DNA of 64,000 bases from Bin55 sp965203735 (GTDB lineage Bacteria; Pseudomonadota; Gammaproteobacteria; Pseudomonadales; Azotimanducaceae). Where the stretch lies: contig OZ241909.1 of the NCBI GenBank assembly GCA_965203735.1, positions 1,116,001-1,180,000 of the forward strand, in the 5' to 3' direction. Each line of letters starts with the position of its first letter. Positions within the stretch are counted from its first letter, which is position 1. A program made the translations under genes and the position numbers. Positions 9,310-19,139 of this stretch are shown piece by piece. The notes below the pieces were generated by a model, which was given only the letters and a program-made list of their open reading frames with translations, had not been told where the DNA came from and searched no databases.

Positions 9310-11148
9310 CTACAAGCTCTCCCAGAATTCGACGTGCTCGGCGTCTTCTTCGTTCAAAAATGTTTTGACATGTTCCATTTGCTCATCTGAGAGGACTGGA
9401 TCAAACTTGTTTGCTTTGGCTAGTGCCAAAGCCATGCTTGATTTTTGCTCATCAGGTAGCCGAGGAAGCTCCTCAAGCATTTCCAGTGGCCTTGCACCAG
9501 CCCATGAGGATGCTATCGAAGAGTAATAACCTGTTCGCTGTGACTCTGGTAGTTCTTCACCGAACAACAATGCACGCTTGCTCTGCCCTGTCGTAATCAA
9601 ACCGTCTCCAATACTCGAAACTGCGTACTGCTTGGATTCCTCTCGTACTCTGGGTAGTAGTTTGATAGCCAACTCAACGTTTTTCTCTCGGCATAGATCG
9701 CGTATGACATCTGACTCCATGCCGCCCCCATACTCCTTTAGAGGCTGCTCCAATGCCACGTCAAATGCCCGTAAGGGATCAACGCTTGTCAATTCACGAA
9801 CAACAATTTCTAGCATGTCCGATCGTCGGGGGTTGTCTTGGCGGGATTCATCCAATACCCATTCGAGAGTTGCATTCGCGTCAAGCGAAGCCCAACTCAT
9901 AGCGAGCCTGTATTCGATGCTTGAAGTATCTTCAAAGACGTCGGCCACAGTTTCCAGCAGTGCGACTGCCTCGTGCGGAGAAGTGCGAGCCACGGTTCCT
10001 ATCGCTGTTTCGGCAGCCAACAGTTGCATCTGTGGCTCAAACTGTTTGATATGCTGAATAACCCCACTTTGGTCACGCCGAGCCCAAATCCCAACGAAGT
10101 TTCGTCGGAGAGACTCACCTTGGATGTCAAGCTCAAGCTTGGAAAGCGCATTGATTGCTTCAATGGGGTTGGTTTCCGCCCATGTTGCCAAAATCGTTGG
10201 GATCTTGTAGCGGTCTAGTCCGGACAGACCCAGCACGTACTCAAAAGCGGCTTCAGGATCATAGTCGCTTATGGCAGCCACTACACTGTTCGTTACTGCC
10301 TGACTACCACTCTGACGATCGCTACCATGTGGATAGAGCCTAGAAATAATCTCAACCCCTTCTTTTTCAACCCACAGTTCGGCAACTCTAACGAGTGCTT
10401 CGAGCTGATAGGTGTCATTTAGGTCGTCATTTGTCAACAAATGCCAGGTTTGCTCAGGATCATCGACAATTTCGGTGACTTCTTCCCGACCGGCCATTAG
10501 CAATGCATCGACCTCGGCTCCGCGAACTTTGGCGACTCTCTGACCTAAGCTGTCGGACAAGTCACTTCGTGCTCTTAGTACTGCTCTTGTGGCCCAAGAT
10601 CTATTGCCTCTGGCAAGATCCATTGCAGCATTGATCGCGTCGTCCGGGTTTGAATAAGCCCAATCTTGGAACACCCCACGAACAAATGATGGTTGTTGTA
10701 AGGAAGGAAGGTCCCTTACTTTGTTCAACGCATGACGAGGATTACTCGCGGCAAGTCCGCGACCTAGAGTTTTCTGAATTTCGTCGCGAAGGCGGGTTTG
10801 TGCAATGTCTGGGGATTGCTCAAGAAGACTATCCAATTCCTCCTCACTCGATTCTGCAACGATTCGGTGCAAGGCAGCCGTGAAAGCAAATCCACCTTTG
10901 GAGCTAACTAAGTCTGTCAATGAGTCATTCTCGAATATTCCCAAGTTCGCGGCCTTCGAATCACCATGTTGCACAGTCGACGACCGCTCAGGAGCGAGCA
11001 CCGTATGACTTACTTCACTCTGTTCAGCGCTCGTGGAGTCGAATGCCAGGTACACGAGTATCGCTCCTATAGTCAGAACCGCTCCAATTGCCGTTCCCAC
11101 GAAATAGTCGCGTCTTCCTTCGGTCTTTTCTTTGGAATTTGGACTCAT
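9310..11148 (-). CDS. Membrane-anchored alpha-solenoid repeat protein, paralogue A
   Basis: A 612-residue protein I do not recognise by name. It has a short basic cytosolic start, one transmembrane helix at about residues 17-35, and then a long helical domain expected in the periplasm. The domain is made of irregular 30-40 residue units with the recurring pattern W-A-x-x-(D/N)-P-x-x-A (for example WAETNPIEAI and WASLDANATLEWVL), as in HEAT/TPR-like solenoids. The gene next to it and a third gene at 30.8 kb are paralogues, with similar architecture and the shared ending 'L-(S/N)-x-x-Q...L-x-x-x-D'. Such folds usually bind proteins or glycans, but no partner is shown. ATG 11148 is the likely start. 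Confidence 0.85.
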   Translation of the reverse strand: MSPNSKEKTEGRRDYFVGTAIGAVLTIGAILVYLAFDSTSAEQSEVSHTVLAPERSSTVQHGDSKAANLGIFENDSLTDLVSSKGGFAFTAALHRIVAESSEEELDSLLEQSPDIAQTRLRDEIQKTLGRGLAASNPRHALNKVRDLPSLQQPSFVRGVFQDWAYSNPDDAINAAMDLARGNRSWATRAVLRARSDLSDSLGQRVAKVRGAEVDALLMAGREEVTEIVDDPEQTWHLLTNDDLNDTYQLEALVRVAELWVEKEGVEIISRLYPHGSDRQSGSQAVTNSVVAAISDYDPEAAFEYVLGLSGLDRYKIPTILATWAETNPIEAINALSKLELDIQGESLRRNFVGIWARRDQSGVIQHIKQFEPQMQLLAAETAIGTVARTSPHEAVALLETVADVFEDTSSIEYRLAMSWASLDANATLEWVLDESRQDNPRRSDMLEIVVRELTSVDPLRAFDVALEQPLKEYGGGMESDVIRDLCREKNVELAIKLLPRVREESKQYAVSSIGDGLITTGQSKRALLFGEELPESQRTGYYSSIASSWAGARPLEMLEELPRLPDEQKSSMALALAKANKFDPVLSDEQMEHVKTFLNEEDAEHVEFWESL

Positions 11149-11206
11149 TCCCGAGACTCCAGATGTTCATCTTGATCCAGATGGATTAAGTTGTTCATTT
11201 TTCCGG

Positions 11207-13057
11207 CTACTGGCGTTGTTCCCATTGATCTACGGTCTTTGCATCTTCTTCTGTTAGTAGCGACTTCGCATGTTTGACTTGATCCTTAGAGAGGATAGGA
11301 CTTCTTGCGTTATTGAGTAGCAGTTGCTTAGCCATAGTCGACTTTAGCTTTGCTCCAGGTAATTGCTCAAGCTCTTCATACATTTGAATAGGATTGGTGT
11401 CCGCCCACTCACCGCCAATTGAACCGTAGTAGAAGTCGCGTTTGGATTCGGGCACTTGCTCACCTAGCTCTAACGCCCTATAAGGATCTCGCTTCTTCAC
11501 AAGGGCTTGGCCCACCCACAGGTAGGAAATGCTCTTCGACTCCTCTCGTACCTTAGGAAGAAGGGAAATAGCAGTTTCGATGTCAAACCGCGAGAGTTCA
11601 CTAATGACATCAGATTCCATGCCATTGTCATGTTCCCAAACCAACGGTTGCTCCAAGCCGATCTGGAATGCGTATTGAGGATCCTCATGAGCCAGACCGC
11701 GTAGCGCACTCTCGATCATACTTCTGCGACGGGTGTCGCCTCTTTTAGGGTCTTCTAGCAGCCAATCCAACGCCGCTCGTGGGTCGCTTCGCGACCAGTG
11801 ATAGATGAGGCCGCTCTCTATGCTGGATGTATTGCTTACTTTCGTTTGAAGCTCCTCAATGAGTCTTGCAGCTTCCAGTGGATCCTTGGTGGCAATGGAG
11901 GAAATCGCCTGATCTGCAGCTAGCATCCGCAGTTGGGCGTCGAACTGTTCAAGGACAGCCAATATTCCATGAGCGTCATTCCAAGCCCAGGAGGAAACCA
12001 CATCCTTCAATAAAGACTCAGCATCAGAGACGGGTTCAATGTTGGCTGCGGCTTCGAATGCTATCTGTGGTTCGATTCGTGCCCATACTCTAACGACCGA
12101 GCTTAGCAAGAGTTTTCTTTCCTCGCTGGGCAACGCTACAGCGTGGTTGAATGCTGACAAGGGGTCGACTTCGACGATGCTGCGAATTAACTCCCTTCGC
12201 ACAGAGGAGCCGAAGCTTTCGTTCAGAGCTGAGGACAGGTTGGACAGGACAGAGAGTCCGTCGCGGTCCACCCATCCTAACGACGCCTCTCGCAGTTCAC
12301 GCAATTGATAGGCATTGTCTATATCGTCATCCATGAGTGCTTGCCAAGCACTCTCGGGATTGTCGGCATGCGATGCTGCCGTTTGCTCGGTAATCAGCCT
12401 ATACGCAAATTCCTCCCTCCCGAATTGTCCCGCGATTTCGCGTCGCCGACTTTCTGATAGATCGTTTCTCGTTTCCAGAATTGCCTGCAAGGCAATTTGT
12501 GCGGGTGCCGAATCCAAAGTCTGAGCACTTGCTATGGCTTCATCAAGGTTCGAGGTCGACCACTCGTGGTAGACACCAAACAATAATGCTGCTCGTGTCG
12601 ACTGCGGGACGTCCTTAACAATCTCAAGTGCTAATTGGGGATCTACCGCAGCAAATTTTCGGCCGATTGCAATCTGAGTCGTACGACGTCTGCTCGAATG
12701 ATTGATGGTATTGGAACGTTTTGCTAGATCGATCAGCTCCTCTCGGTCTGCTCTCTCCAGTAATGCATACAAAGCAACACTTCGTGCGAAATCGCTTCTG
12801 TATTGGGTTAGTTCGGCTAGATCCTTGCCCAAATCTGATCTTGAGGCGGACGTTCCCTCTTGACCGCTTTTGGAAATGTGACCAGTCTCCGAGCTGTCAT
12901 ACGAAAGTGTTTCGTTGTCAGAATTGACCCATCCGTCGACAGTCAAGAAAGCGAACCAAGCTAGCAACGCGATACCTACGCCGAAGACGACTCCAATCAA
13001 GAATCGGATTATCTTGGACACTTTGCCATCTCTAGCAAATCTCTTCCGGGAACCCAA
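11207..13057 (-). CDS. Membrane-anchored alpha-solenoid repeat protein, paralogue B
   Basis: A 616-residue paralogue of the gene just downstream (gap about 58 bp), with the same layout: a transmembrane helix at about residues 17-37 (FLIGVVFGVGIALLAWFAFL), a low-complexity Ser/Glu linker, and then helical repeats such as WARIEPQIAFEAA and WAWNDAHGILAVL. The pair reads as a tandem duplication that has diverged strongly. The start is uncertain: the longest frame begins with TTG 13057, and GTG 13021 immediately precedes the membrane helix. No enzymatic motif is visible. Co-transcription with paralogue A is likely. Confidence 0.83.
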   Translation of the reverse strand: MGSRKRFARDGKVSKIIRFLIGVVFGVGIALLAWFAFLTVDGWVNSDNETLSYDSSETGHISKSGQEGTSASRSDLGKDLAELTQYRSDFARSVALYALLERADREELIDLAKRSNTINHSSRRRTTQIAIGRKFAAVDPQLALEIVKDVPQSTRAALLFGVYHEWSTSNLDEAIASAQTLDSAPAQIALQAILETRNDLSESRRREIAGQFGREEFAYRLITEQTAASHADNPESAWQALMDDDIDNAYQLRELREASLGWVDRDGLSVLSNLSSALNESFGSSVRRELIRSIVEVDPLSAFNHAVALPSEERKLLLSSVVRVWARIEPQIAFEAAANIEPVSDAESLLKDVVSSWAWNDAHGILAVLEQFDAQLRMLAADQAISSIATKDPLEAARLIEELQTKVSNTSSIESGLIYHWSRSDPRAALDWLLEDPKRGDTRRRSMIESALRGLAHEDPQYAFQIGLEQPLVWEHDNGMESDVISELSRFDIETAISLLPKVREESKSISYLWVGQALVKKRDPYRALELGEQVPESKRDFYYGSIGGEWADTNPIQMYEELEQLPGAKLKSTMAKQLLLNNARSPILSKDQVKHAKSLLTEEDAKTVDQWEQRQ

Positions 13058-13459
13058 CTAATTGTCGATAGCAGAGGTTGCCGTCGAGGTGTGACTGGTG
13101 GATCGAGGAATTCATGGACTACGCGAGACGATCAGATTGGTTGAATCTGTGATATCACAATAATACATTCCTCTGTAGATACGGCATGTACTGTATACAA
13201 ATACATGAATTCGAGAATAGCGCTTAGCAAGATGAGAACGTATGGAACGACCAGCTCCCAGGAATGGATGCATCGCCTCCTGACGGCGTGTGCCAACCAC
13301 TTTCGGTTCCTTCGAAGATCCTGTATGTTGAACGGGGGCTGTCATAAACCCAGAGGCGAGTAACGGTTTCTTCAAATTGCAGCGACAACGTCATTGACCG
13401 TGTCTGCAACAATGTAAGAATAGAGATAGTTCAATTCGACACTGATTAGGAGAAAAGTC
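13058..13459. other. Intergenic region between solenoid gene B and PQQ-like miniprotein 1
   Basis: 402 bp with divergent flanking genes. No intact gene is recognised. The last bases contain an AGGAGA ribosome site for the gene at 13460. AT-rich stretches around 13150-13210 could hold promoters, but I cannot assign clear -35/-10 pairs. Confidence 0.45.
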
Positions 13460-13723
13460 ATGCAGGATCGCGGCAATATGTATGTGGCGGTTCCGGGACG
13501 AGTGATTTGCCTTCGCAAACGGGACGGCAAGGAGCTTTGGCGAACCAAGTTGCCAAAGTGGTTCTCGGACATAACCACGATACTCGTCGAGGAAGAGGCT
13601 ATCTTCGCCGCCACCCAAGGCGAAATCTTCTCGCTGAATCCTCAAACGGGCAGTATTGATTGGCACACGCGCCTTAAGATTGGAGGAGTGTGTATTCTCG
13701 GAAGCGATTCACCAGCTTCGTAG
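13460..13723 (+). CDS. PQQ-like beta-propeller miniprotein 1
   Basis: An 87-residue protein with two PQQ-like/YncE-type blade motifs: RVICLRKRDGKELWRTKLP (about residues 13-31) and EIFSLNPQTGSIDWHTRL (about 55-72). The pattern 'A-L-(D/N)-x-x-(T/D)-G-x-x-x-W' is the hallmark of PQQ-binding propeller repeats, as in BamB and quinoprotein dehydrogenases. Full propellers need six to eight blades, so this is far too short alone and must oligomerise or be a fragment. A good ribosome site (AGGAGA, six bases) supports the start. It has no signal peptide. A longer paralogue follows 43 bp downstream. Confidence 0.65.
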   Translation: MQDRGNMYVAVPGRVICLRKRDGKELWRTKLPKWFSDITTILVEEEAIFAATQGEIFSLNPQTGSIDWHTRLKIGGVCILGSDSPAS

Positions 13724-13766
13724 TGAACGACAAGAATAGACCGCAACCTAGGCAAGAACAGTACTC

Positions 13767-14129
13767 ATGCTAGATCGGGGCAACCTCTACGTTGGTGTAG
13801 GTGGACGAGTAACTTGCCTGCGCAAGAGCGATGGCAAGGAGATTTGGAGAACAAAGCTTCCCAAGCGTTCTGACATTACCACCATACTCGTCGAAAACGA
13901 GAAAGTCTTCGCCGCATCATCAGGAATTGTCTTTGCACTAAATTCCAAGACGGGAGACATCCAGTGGCAAAGCCGGATAAAAGCTGGTTGGCAAGTGACC
14001 ATTCTTGGAAACGAAGCTCAGACCGGAGCTGCAGCGGCCATTCAAGCTGCACAGGCAGCAGCAGCAAGTGGAGCGGCCGCTGCCACCGCCGCTGCTGCAG
14101 GTGCTGTGATGGTGACGACATCTACTTAG
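13767..14129 (+). CDS. PQQ-like beta-propeller miniprotein 2 with alanine-rich tail
   Basis: A 120-residue paralogue of the preceding gene. The first 80 residues align with it blade for blade (RVTCLRKSDGKEIWRTKLP and IVFALNSKTGDIQWQSR). After residue about 88 comes a tail that is almost pure Ala/Gly/Gln (for example AAAAIQAAQAAAASGAAAA), absent from paralogue 1. The two genes arose by tandem duplication, seen also at DNA level around the 'GGCAAGGAG...TGG' segments. Function is unknown; the soluble two-blade form and the low-complexity tail hint at self-assembly or surface association, which is inference. Confidence 0.62.
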   Translation: MLDRGNLYVGVGGRVTCLRKSDGKEIWRTKLPKRSDITTILVENEKVFAASSGIVFALNSKTGDIQWQSRIKAGWQVTILGNEAQTGAAAAIQAAQAAAASGAAAATAAAAGAVMVTTST

Positions 14130-14354
14130 TACAGGCTGTCTCGAGCCCGTACCTTGAAAGTCAAAGTTGACCTAGGAGCTACTGTTTATTCCACAGAAAT
14201 TGAAAATTGCTACAGATTGCCTACGGGAATCATTGGTTGGTTAAGAAATAGATTCCAAGAGCTTTATGTCGTGATTCGGGATCTCTCAGCTATCTCTGAA
14301 GTTGTTATTTTCGTGCCCAATTCGGACCAATTGTGGAATCGTCGGAATTCTGAA

Positions 14355-17300
14355 CTAGCTGTTGGATCTTCTTACAAGAGTCCATTTCTTGTAGAGCAGG
14401 AAAAGTGCAGGAAGCACTATTAGTGTGAGCACCATCGCACTGATCATGCCGCCAAACATGGGGGCGGCAATACGCTGCATGACTTCTGATCCAGTGCCTT
14501 CATCTAGCATGATTGGCGCTAACCCTAGCACTACAGTCAGCGTGGTCATGAGAATGGGTCGGATTCGCCGCATCGCTCCATCTCTTATGGCACCCAGAAC
14601 ATCCTCAAGTTGAACTGAGCCTCCAGATTTCTCGATTTCCTCTAGACGTCGATTCATCGACATGTTGATGTATGTGAGCATCACCACTCCGAGTTCCACG
14701 GCGACTCCCGCAAGCGCGATAAAGCCAACGCCTACAGCTACCGAAATGTCATAATCGAGAAAGTAGAGCAACAAGACTCCACCTATCAATGCGAATGGAA
14801 CAGTTCCAATGATGAGCAGCACTTCCGTCACGCGCCGGAAGTTCAGGTACAGAAGTAAAAGAACAATAGCCAACGTAAGCGGACCCATAATCGCAAGACG
14901 TTGCTGCGCTCGGACTAGGTATTCATACTGCCCGGACCATTGCAGCGAGTAATTCGGCGGAAGGTCAACTTCATTTGTAACGACTTCGCGAGCCTCAGCA
15001 ACATAGGATCCCAAGTCTCTACCAATGATGTCGACAAAGAGCCAACCAGTGGGTCGCGCGTTCTCGCTCTTGATCACGGGCGGACCGTCCGCGATTTCAA
15101 CATCTGCGACATCGACAAGGGCAATCCGTGCACCATTTGGCGTAATGATTGGAAGCATCTTGAGGTTTTCGATGGAGTTTCGAAACTGCTGCGGATAACG
15201 AATGTTGATCGGATAACGATCTAGTCCTTCGACAGTTTGCGAGACGTTCATTCCGCCTATAGCAGTACGTACTATTTCTTGGACGTCGTCGATGTCCAAT
15301 CCGTGGCGAGCGGCACGGGATCGATCCACAACGACGTCGATGTAGCGTCCGCCAGCAACCCTTTCAGCAAACACGGATGCTGTGCCTGGAAGATCGGCAA
15401 GAGCTCTTTCGATGGAAGTTCCAATCGATTCGACGACTGTAAGATCGGGTCCGGAGATCTTTATGCCCACGGGCGTCTTGATGCCCGTTGCAAGCATGTC
15501 TATTCGTGTCTTGATGGGCATTACCCACGCATTATTTAGTCCAGGAAACTGAACTCGACTGTTCAACTCATCTCGTATGGTTTCCATGGTCGTACCCGGT
15601 CGCCACTCCTCTCTGGGCTTGAGCTGAATCATCGTCTCGATCATCGTGAGAGGTGCGGGATCGGTGGCGGTGTCTGCGCGTCCCACTTTTCCGAACACAT
15701 TCTCAACTTCCGGTACGCTGCGAATCAGTTTGTCAGTTTGTTGTAGGAGTTCTCGAGCTTTGTCCACCGAAATGCCTGGATGAGTCGTTGGCATATACAT
15801 GTAGTCGCCTTCATCCAACGGGGGCATGAATTCGGACCCTAGTTTTGTTGCCGGCCAGATACCCGCAACAAGCAAGACCAAACAAAAACAGAGGATCGAC
15901 TTTGGAAACCGTAGAACGAAATTCAGAATCGGTTGATAGCCGTTTATGAGAATTCGATTGATTGGATTGCGTTGTTCTGAGTGGATGCGGCCTCGAACAA
16001 AGAAGCCAAGCAGCACCGGAATGAGAGTTATGGCTAGCACCGAAGCAACAGCCATCGAATAGGTCTTGGTGAATGCGAGAGGGGTGAAGAGCCGACCTTC
16101 CTGTGCTTCAAGAGTGAATACCGGAAGAAAGCTGAGCGTCACAATCGCAAGTGAAAAGAAAATCGGAGGTCCGAGTTCGGTTGCTGCTTCTCGGATGGTG
16201 TTCCATCGAGCCTCTGATGTAATCTTCTGACCTGATGTAGTCAGTTGCTCCAATCGTTTGTGCGCGTTCTCCACCATGACAATTGCGCCATCGACCATCG
16301 CACCAACCGCAATTGCTATTCCTCCAAGAGACATGATGTTGGCGTTAATTCCCTGCATTCGCATGATTGCAAATGCTCCGAGAATTGCTATTGGCAGGCT
16401 CAAGATCACTACCAGAGAAGATCGAAGGTGAAAGAGAAACAGTGCACACACGAGAGCTACCACGATGAACTCTTCTATGAGAGTGTTGCGGAGATTCAGT
16501 ACAGAGCGTGTAATCAACTTCGAGCGGTCGTAGGTTGTGACGATCTCGACTCCGGTTGGCAGGCTATGTTTGAGTTCCTCCAGCCTTTGTTTCAATCCGT
16601 CTATCGTAGAGAGGGCGTTTTCGCCGGCACGCATTACTACGATTCCACCGACAACCTCTCCCTCGCCATCGAGTTCAGCGATTCCTCGTCGCATCTGAGG
16701 TCCGATTCGTAGCTCAGCAACATCCGAGAGCTGAAGGGGCGTTCCTTGAGGACTGAGTCCGAGAGGGATTTGCTTGAGTTGCTCGAGACCACTAATGTAG
16801 CCTTTTGCACGAACCATGTATTCGGCTTCACCCATCTCGATGACCGATCCACCAGTCTCTTGATTGTTGGATTGGATGGCTTGGCGGATCTGCTGAAGAG
16901 TTAAGCCAAATGCGTAGAGTCGGTCGGGGTCCACAACGATTTGGTACTGTTTGACCATTCCGCCGACAGTTGCCACTTCGGAAACACCGGGTACCGTCTG
17001 CAGTTCGTACTTCAAGAACCAATCTTGAATGCTACGCAATTGATCGAGGTCGTGATTGCCTGTCCTATCCACCAGCGCATACTCGAAGATCCATCCAACT
17101 CCGGTTGCATCCGGTCCCAGGGTGGGAGTTACTGTGGAAGGCAATTGGCCCTTGACTTGGTTGAGATACTCGAGGACTCGGGATCGTGCCCAGTAGAGGT
17201 CCGTTCCGTCTTCGAAAATGACATAGACATATGAGTCGCCAAAGAACGAATAGCCTCGAACGGCTGTGGTGTGGGGGACAGAAAGCATCGCAACGGACAA

Positions 17301-17504
17301 TGGATAGGTGACTTGATCCTCGACCACCTGAGGAGCTTGCCCGTGAAATGTTGTCTTGACTATGACTTGAACGTCGGACAGATCGGGAATTGCATCGACG
17401 GGCGTTCGCAGGACACTGAACACTCCACCGGCCACGAGGAAAGCGGTTGCGATCAAAACGATGTTGCGATTGTCTACGGACCAACCAATAATGCGTGCGA
17501 TCAT
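14355..17504 (-). CDS. cusA: CusA-type heavy-metal RND efflux pump subunit
   Basis: A 1049-residue inner-membrane transporter of the HME-RND family, driving proton-coupled export of monovalent metal (Cu+/Ag+). It begins MIARIIGWSVDNRNIV, as CusA proteins do. The TM4 signature GAMVDGAIVMVENAHKRLE is that of the monovalent-cation branch; the divalent (CzcA) branch differs there. The usual duplicated layout of twelve helices and two large periplasmic loops is seen. It is the last gene of the cusCBA run; cusB ends 126 bp upstream. Copper/silver specificity is inferred from the signature and from the CusF-like domain on the partner protein. Confidence 0.95.
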   Translation of the reverse strand: MIARIIGWSVDNRNIVLIATAFLVAGGVFSVLRTPVDAIPDLSDVQVIVKTTFHGQAPQVVEDQVTYPLSVAMLSVPHTTAVRGYSFFGDSYVYVIFEDGTDLYWARSRVLEYLNQVKGQLPSTVTPTLGPDATGVGWIFEYALVDRTGNHDLDQLRSIQDWFLKYELQTVPGVSEVATVGGMVKQYQIVVDPDRLYAFGLTLQQIRQAIQSNNQETGGSVIEMGEAEYMVRAKGYISGLEQLKQIPLGLSPQGTPLQLSDVAELRIGPQMRRGIAELDGEGEVVGGIVVMRAGENALSTIDGLKQRLEELKHSLPTGVEIVTTYDRSKLITRSVLNLRNTLIEEFIVVALVCALFLFHLRSSLVVILSLPIAILGAFAIMRMQGINANIMSLGGIAIAVGAMVDGAIVMVENAHKRLEQLTTSGQKITSEARWNTIREAATELGPPIFFSLAIVTLSFLPVFTLEAQEGRLFTPLAFTKTYSMAVASVLAITLIPVLLGFFVRGRIHSEQRNPINRILINGYQPILNFVLRFPKSILCFCLVLLVAGIWPATKLGSEFMPPLDEGDYMYMPTTHPGISVDKARELLQQTDKLIRSVPEVENVFGKVGRADTATDPAPLTMIETMIQLKPREEWRPGTTMETIRDELNSRVQFPGLNNAWVMPIKTRIDMLATGIKTPVGIKISGPDLTVVESIGTSIERALADLPGTASVFAERVAGGRYIDVVVDRSRAARHGLDIDDVQEIVRTAIGGMNVSQTVEGLDRYPINIRYPQQFRNSIENLKMLPIITPNGARIALVDVADVEIADGPPVIKSENARPTGWLFVDIIGRDLGSYVAEAREVVTNEVDLPPNYSLQWSGQYEYLVRAQQRLAIMGPLTLAIVLLLLYLNFRRVTEVLLIIGTVPFALIGGVLLLYFLDYDISVAVGVGFIALAGVAVELGVVMLTYINMSMNRRLEEIEKSGGSVQLEDVLGAIRDGAMRRIRPILMTTLTVVLGLAPIMLDEGTGSEVMQRIAAPMFGGMISAMVLTLIVLPALFLLYKKWTLVRRSNS

Positions 17505-17630
17505 GATTGTCTGGTCTCGTTGCGAGCGCTAAGGAGGGGTAAGAAGTGATTCAAAGGAGATTGCACGAATTTCGGACCACACCGCATCTCAAACTTCGAA
17601 TGTGGAGGGCTCACCAGACCTTCCGACGGA

Positions 17631-19139
17631 CTAGGGGGACCCAGCTTCAGTAGTCGATTGTGAATCCGTGACCTCTTCTTCTCTAGATTCGATCGCGACG
17701 ATGACGGAACCACCTTCGCGTTTCTCAATGTCGAGAATCACTTCCTGGCCAGATTTCCAATCATCGAGCATTTGTGACTCTGCCACTTTCAGTTTCATTG
17801 TCATTTTGGGCCATCCCCACTCTGGAACCGGGTCGTGAGAAATACGAAGCTTCCCTTCGTCTTTAACGCTACCTCGAATTACGGCGTTAACGGAGACTTT
17901 CGATGGGGGTTCGGGTTCATCTTCTTGCGCTTGCTCTTCTTCGAATCGTGCCAATGCGGCTTCTATATTGGATTCGGAATCGATCATGAACTGACCCGAA
18001 GTGACCACACTGTCCCCCACTTTGAGTCCTGTGAGAATCTCGACGCGATCATCAACTTCCATTCCAATCACTACGGGAGCAGATCGAAATTGTCCGCCTC
18101 CCATTTCCAGCACAACGCGGTCTGTGAGCCCTCCGCGAATCACTGCAGTACTTGCAACATGAAGAACCGGCTCCGTTCCCTTAACCAAGATCTCCACGCG
18201 AGCAAACATGTTTGGCCGAACTACATCCTTTCCTCTGTCAAAGGTAATTCGTACCTTCAGACTTCGAGACATCGGATCGAGTTCTGGGTATACATAGTCG
18301 ACTTGGCCCTTGTAAGTTTTTCCTGGTGCGGAGTCGAGTTCAATCTCAACTTGCTGGCCAACCTCGATGTAGCCAGCCTGACGCTCCAATACTTCGGCTA
18401 CAAGCCAAATTCGATCCAGTTCTGCAATTGACATTGCGTGCGTAGAAGGGGTCACGTGTTCTCCCTCGCGAATCCCCAACTTTCCGACGACTCCGTCAGA
18501 CTTTGCATAGACTCGTACACGTTGACTGGCTGTTTTAGACTCGCCGAGTTCCTTGATCTGTTCTTCGGTTAGACCTAGCGCATCCAATCGCTCTTCCGAG
18601 GCAGAAATTATTTCTTCATCGGATCCAGACTTGGCTCTCAGGTATTCCTGTTGAGCATTCAAGAGTGTTGGGGAAAAAATCTCAAAGAGAATTTGCCCTT
18701 CCTCTATAGGATCACCCTGAGCTTTAACGCTCAGTTTCTCGATCCATCCATCAACTCGAGTGTGCACGTGGTGCATAGCATTCTCGTCGTACTCGATATA
18801 GCCGACAGTACGAACATGTCGGTCGAGACGGCCGCGTCTCACCTTTTCGGTTCGCACACCAAGATTTTGGACCACGTGTGGGTCGACTAGGACAACATCT
18901 TCCTCAGACGAGGCGCTGTCTGCATACACAGGAACTAGGTCCATTCCCATTGGAGACTTTCCGGGTTTGTCCCTTCGGTAATTCGGGTCCATGGGTGCGA
19001 CCCAGTAGAGAATCTCCCTTTCTCCCGAGCCTTCTGAAGACTGTTCGGAACCTGACTTTGGAAATAGGAAGAATGCAATTGAGAAACCAATTCCACCACC
19101 CACAAGGGTTAAGAGGAGATATGCTGCAATTCGCTTCAC
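17631..19139 (-). CDS. cusB: CusB-type periplasmic adaptor with HMBD and C-terminal CusF-like domain
   Basis: A 502-residue membrane-fusion protein that links CusA to the outer-membrane channel. In order: an N-terminal membrane anchor (residues about 3-27), a heavy-metal-binding domain YWVAPMDPN...GKSPMGMDLVPVY (about 45-72), the barrel-sandwich, hairpin and beta-barrel core, and a C-terminal domain at about 415-490. The C-terminal domain contains ISHDPVPEWGWPKMTMKL, the metal site of CusF (H, W, M, M). In E. coli CusF is a separate chaperone; here it is fused to the adaptor. The start overlaps the stop of the TolC-like gene by 4 bp (ATGA), so the two are translationally coupled. Confidence 0.93.
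   Translation of the reverse strand: MKRIAAYLLLTLVGGGIGFSIAFFLFPKSGSEQSSEGSGEREILYWVAPMDPNYRRDKPGKSPMGMDLVPVYADSASSEEDVVLVDPHVVQNLGVRTEKVRRGRLDRHVRTVGYIEYDENAMHHVHTRVDGWIEKLSVKAQGDPIEEGQILFEIFSPTLLNAQQEYLRAKSGSDEEIISASEERLDALGLTEEQIKELGESKTASQRVRVYAKSDGVVGKLGIREGEHVTPSTHAMSIAELDRIWLVAEVLERQAGYIEVGQQVEIELDSAPGKTYKGQVDYVYPELDPMSRSLKVRITFDRGKDVVRPNMFARVEILVKGTEPVLHVASTAVIRGGLTDRVVLEMGGGQFRSAPVVIGMEVDDRVEILTGLKVGDSVVTSGQFMIDSESNIEAALARFEEEQAQEDEPEPPSKVSVNAVIRGSVKDEGKLRISHDPVPEWGWPKMTMKLKVAESQMLDDWKSGQEVILDIEKREGGSVIVAIESREEEVTDSQSTTEAGSP

Noticed and set aside
14154..14423. 89-aa plus-strand ORF overlapping the 3' end of cusA
   Set aside because: TTG start, overlaps cusA on the opposite strand by about 70 bp and shows no recognisable protein pattern.
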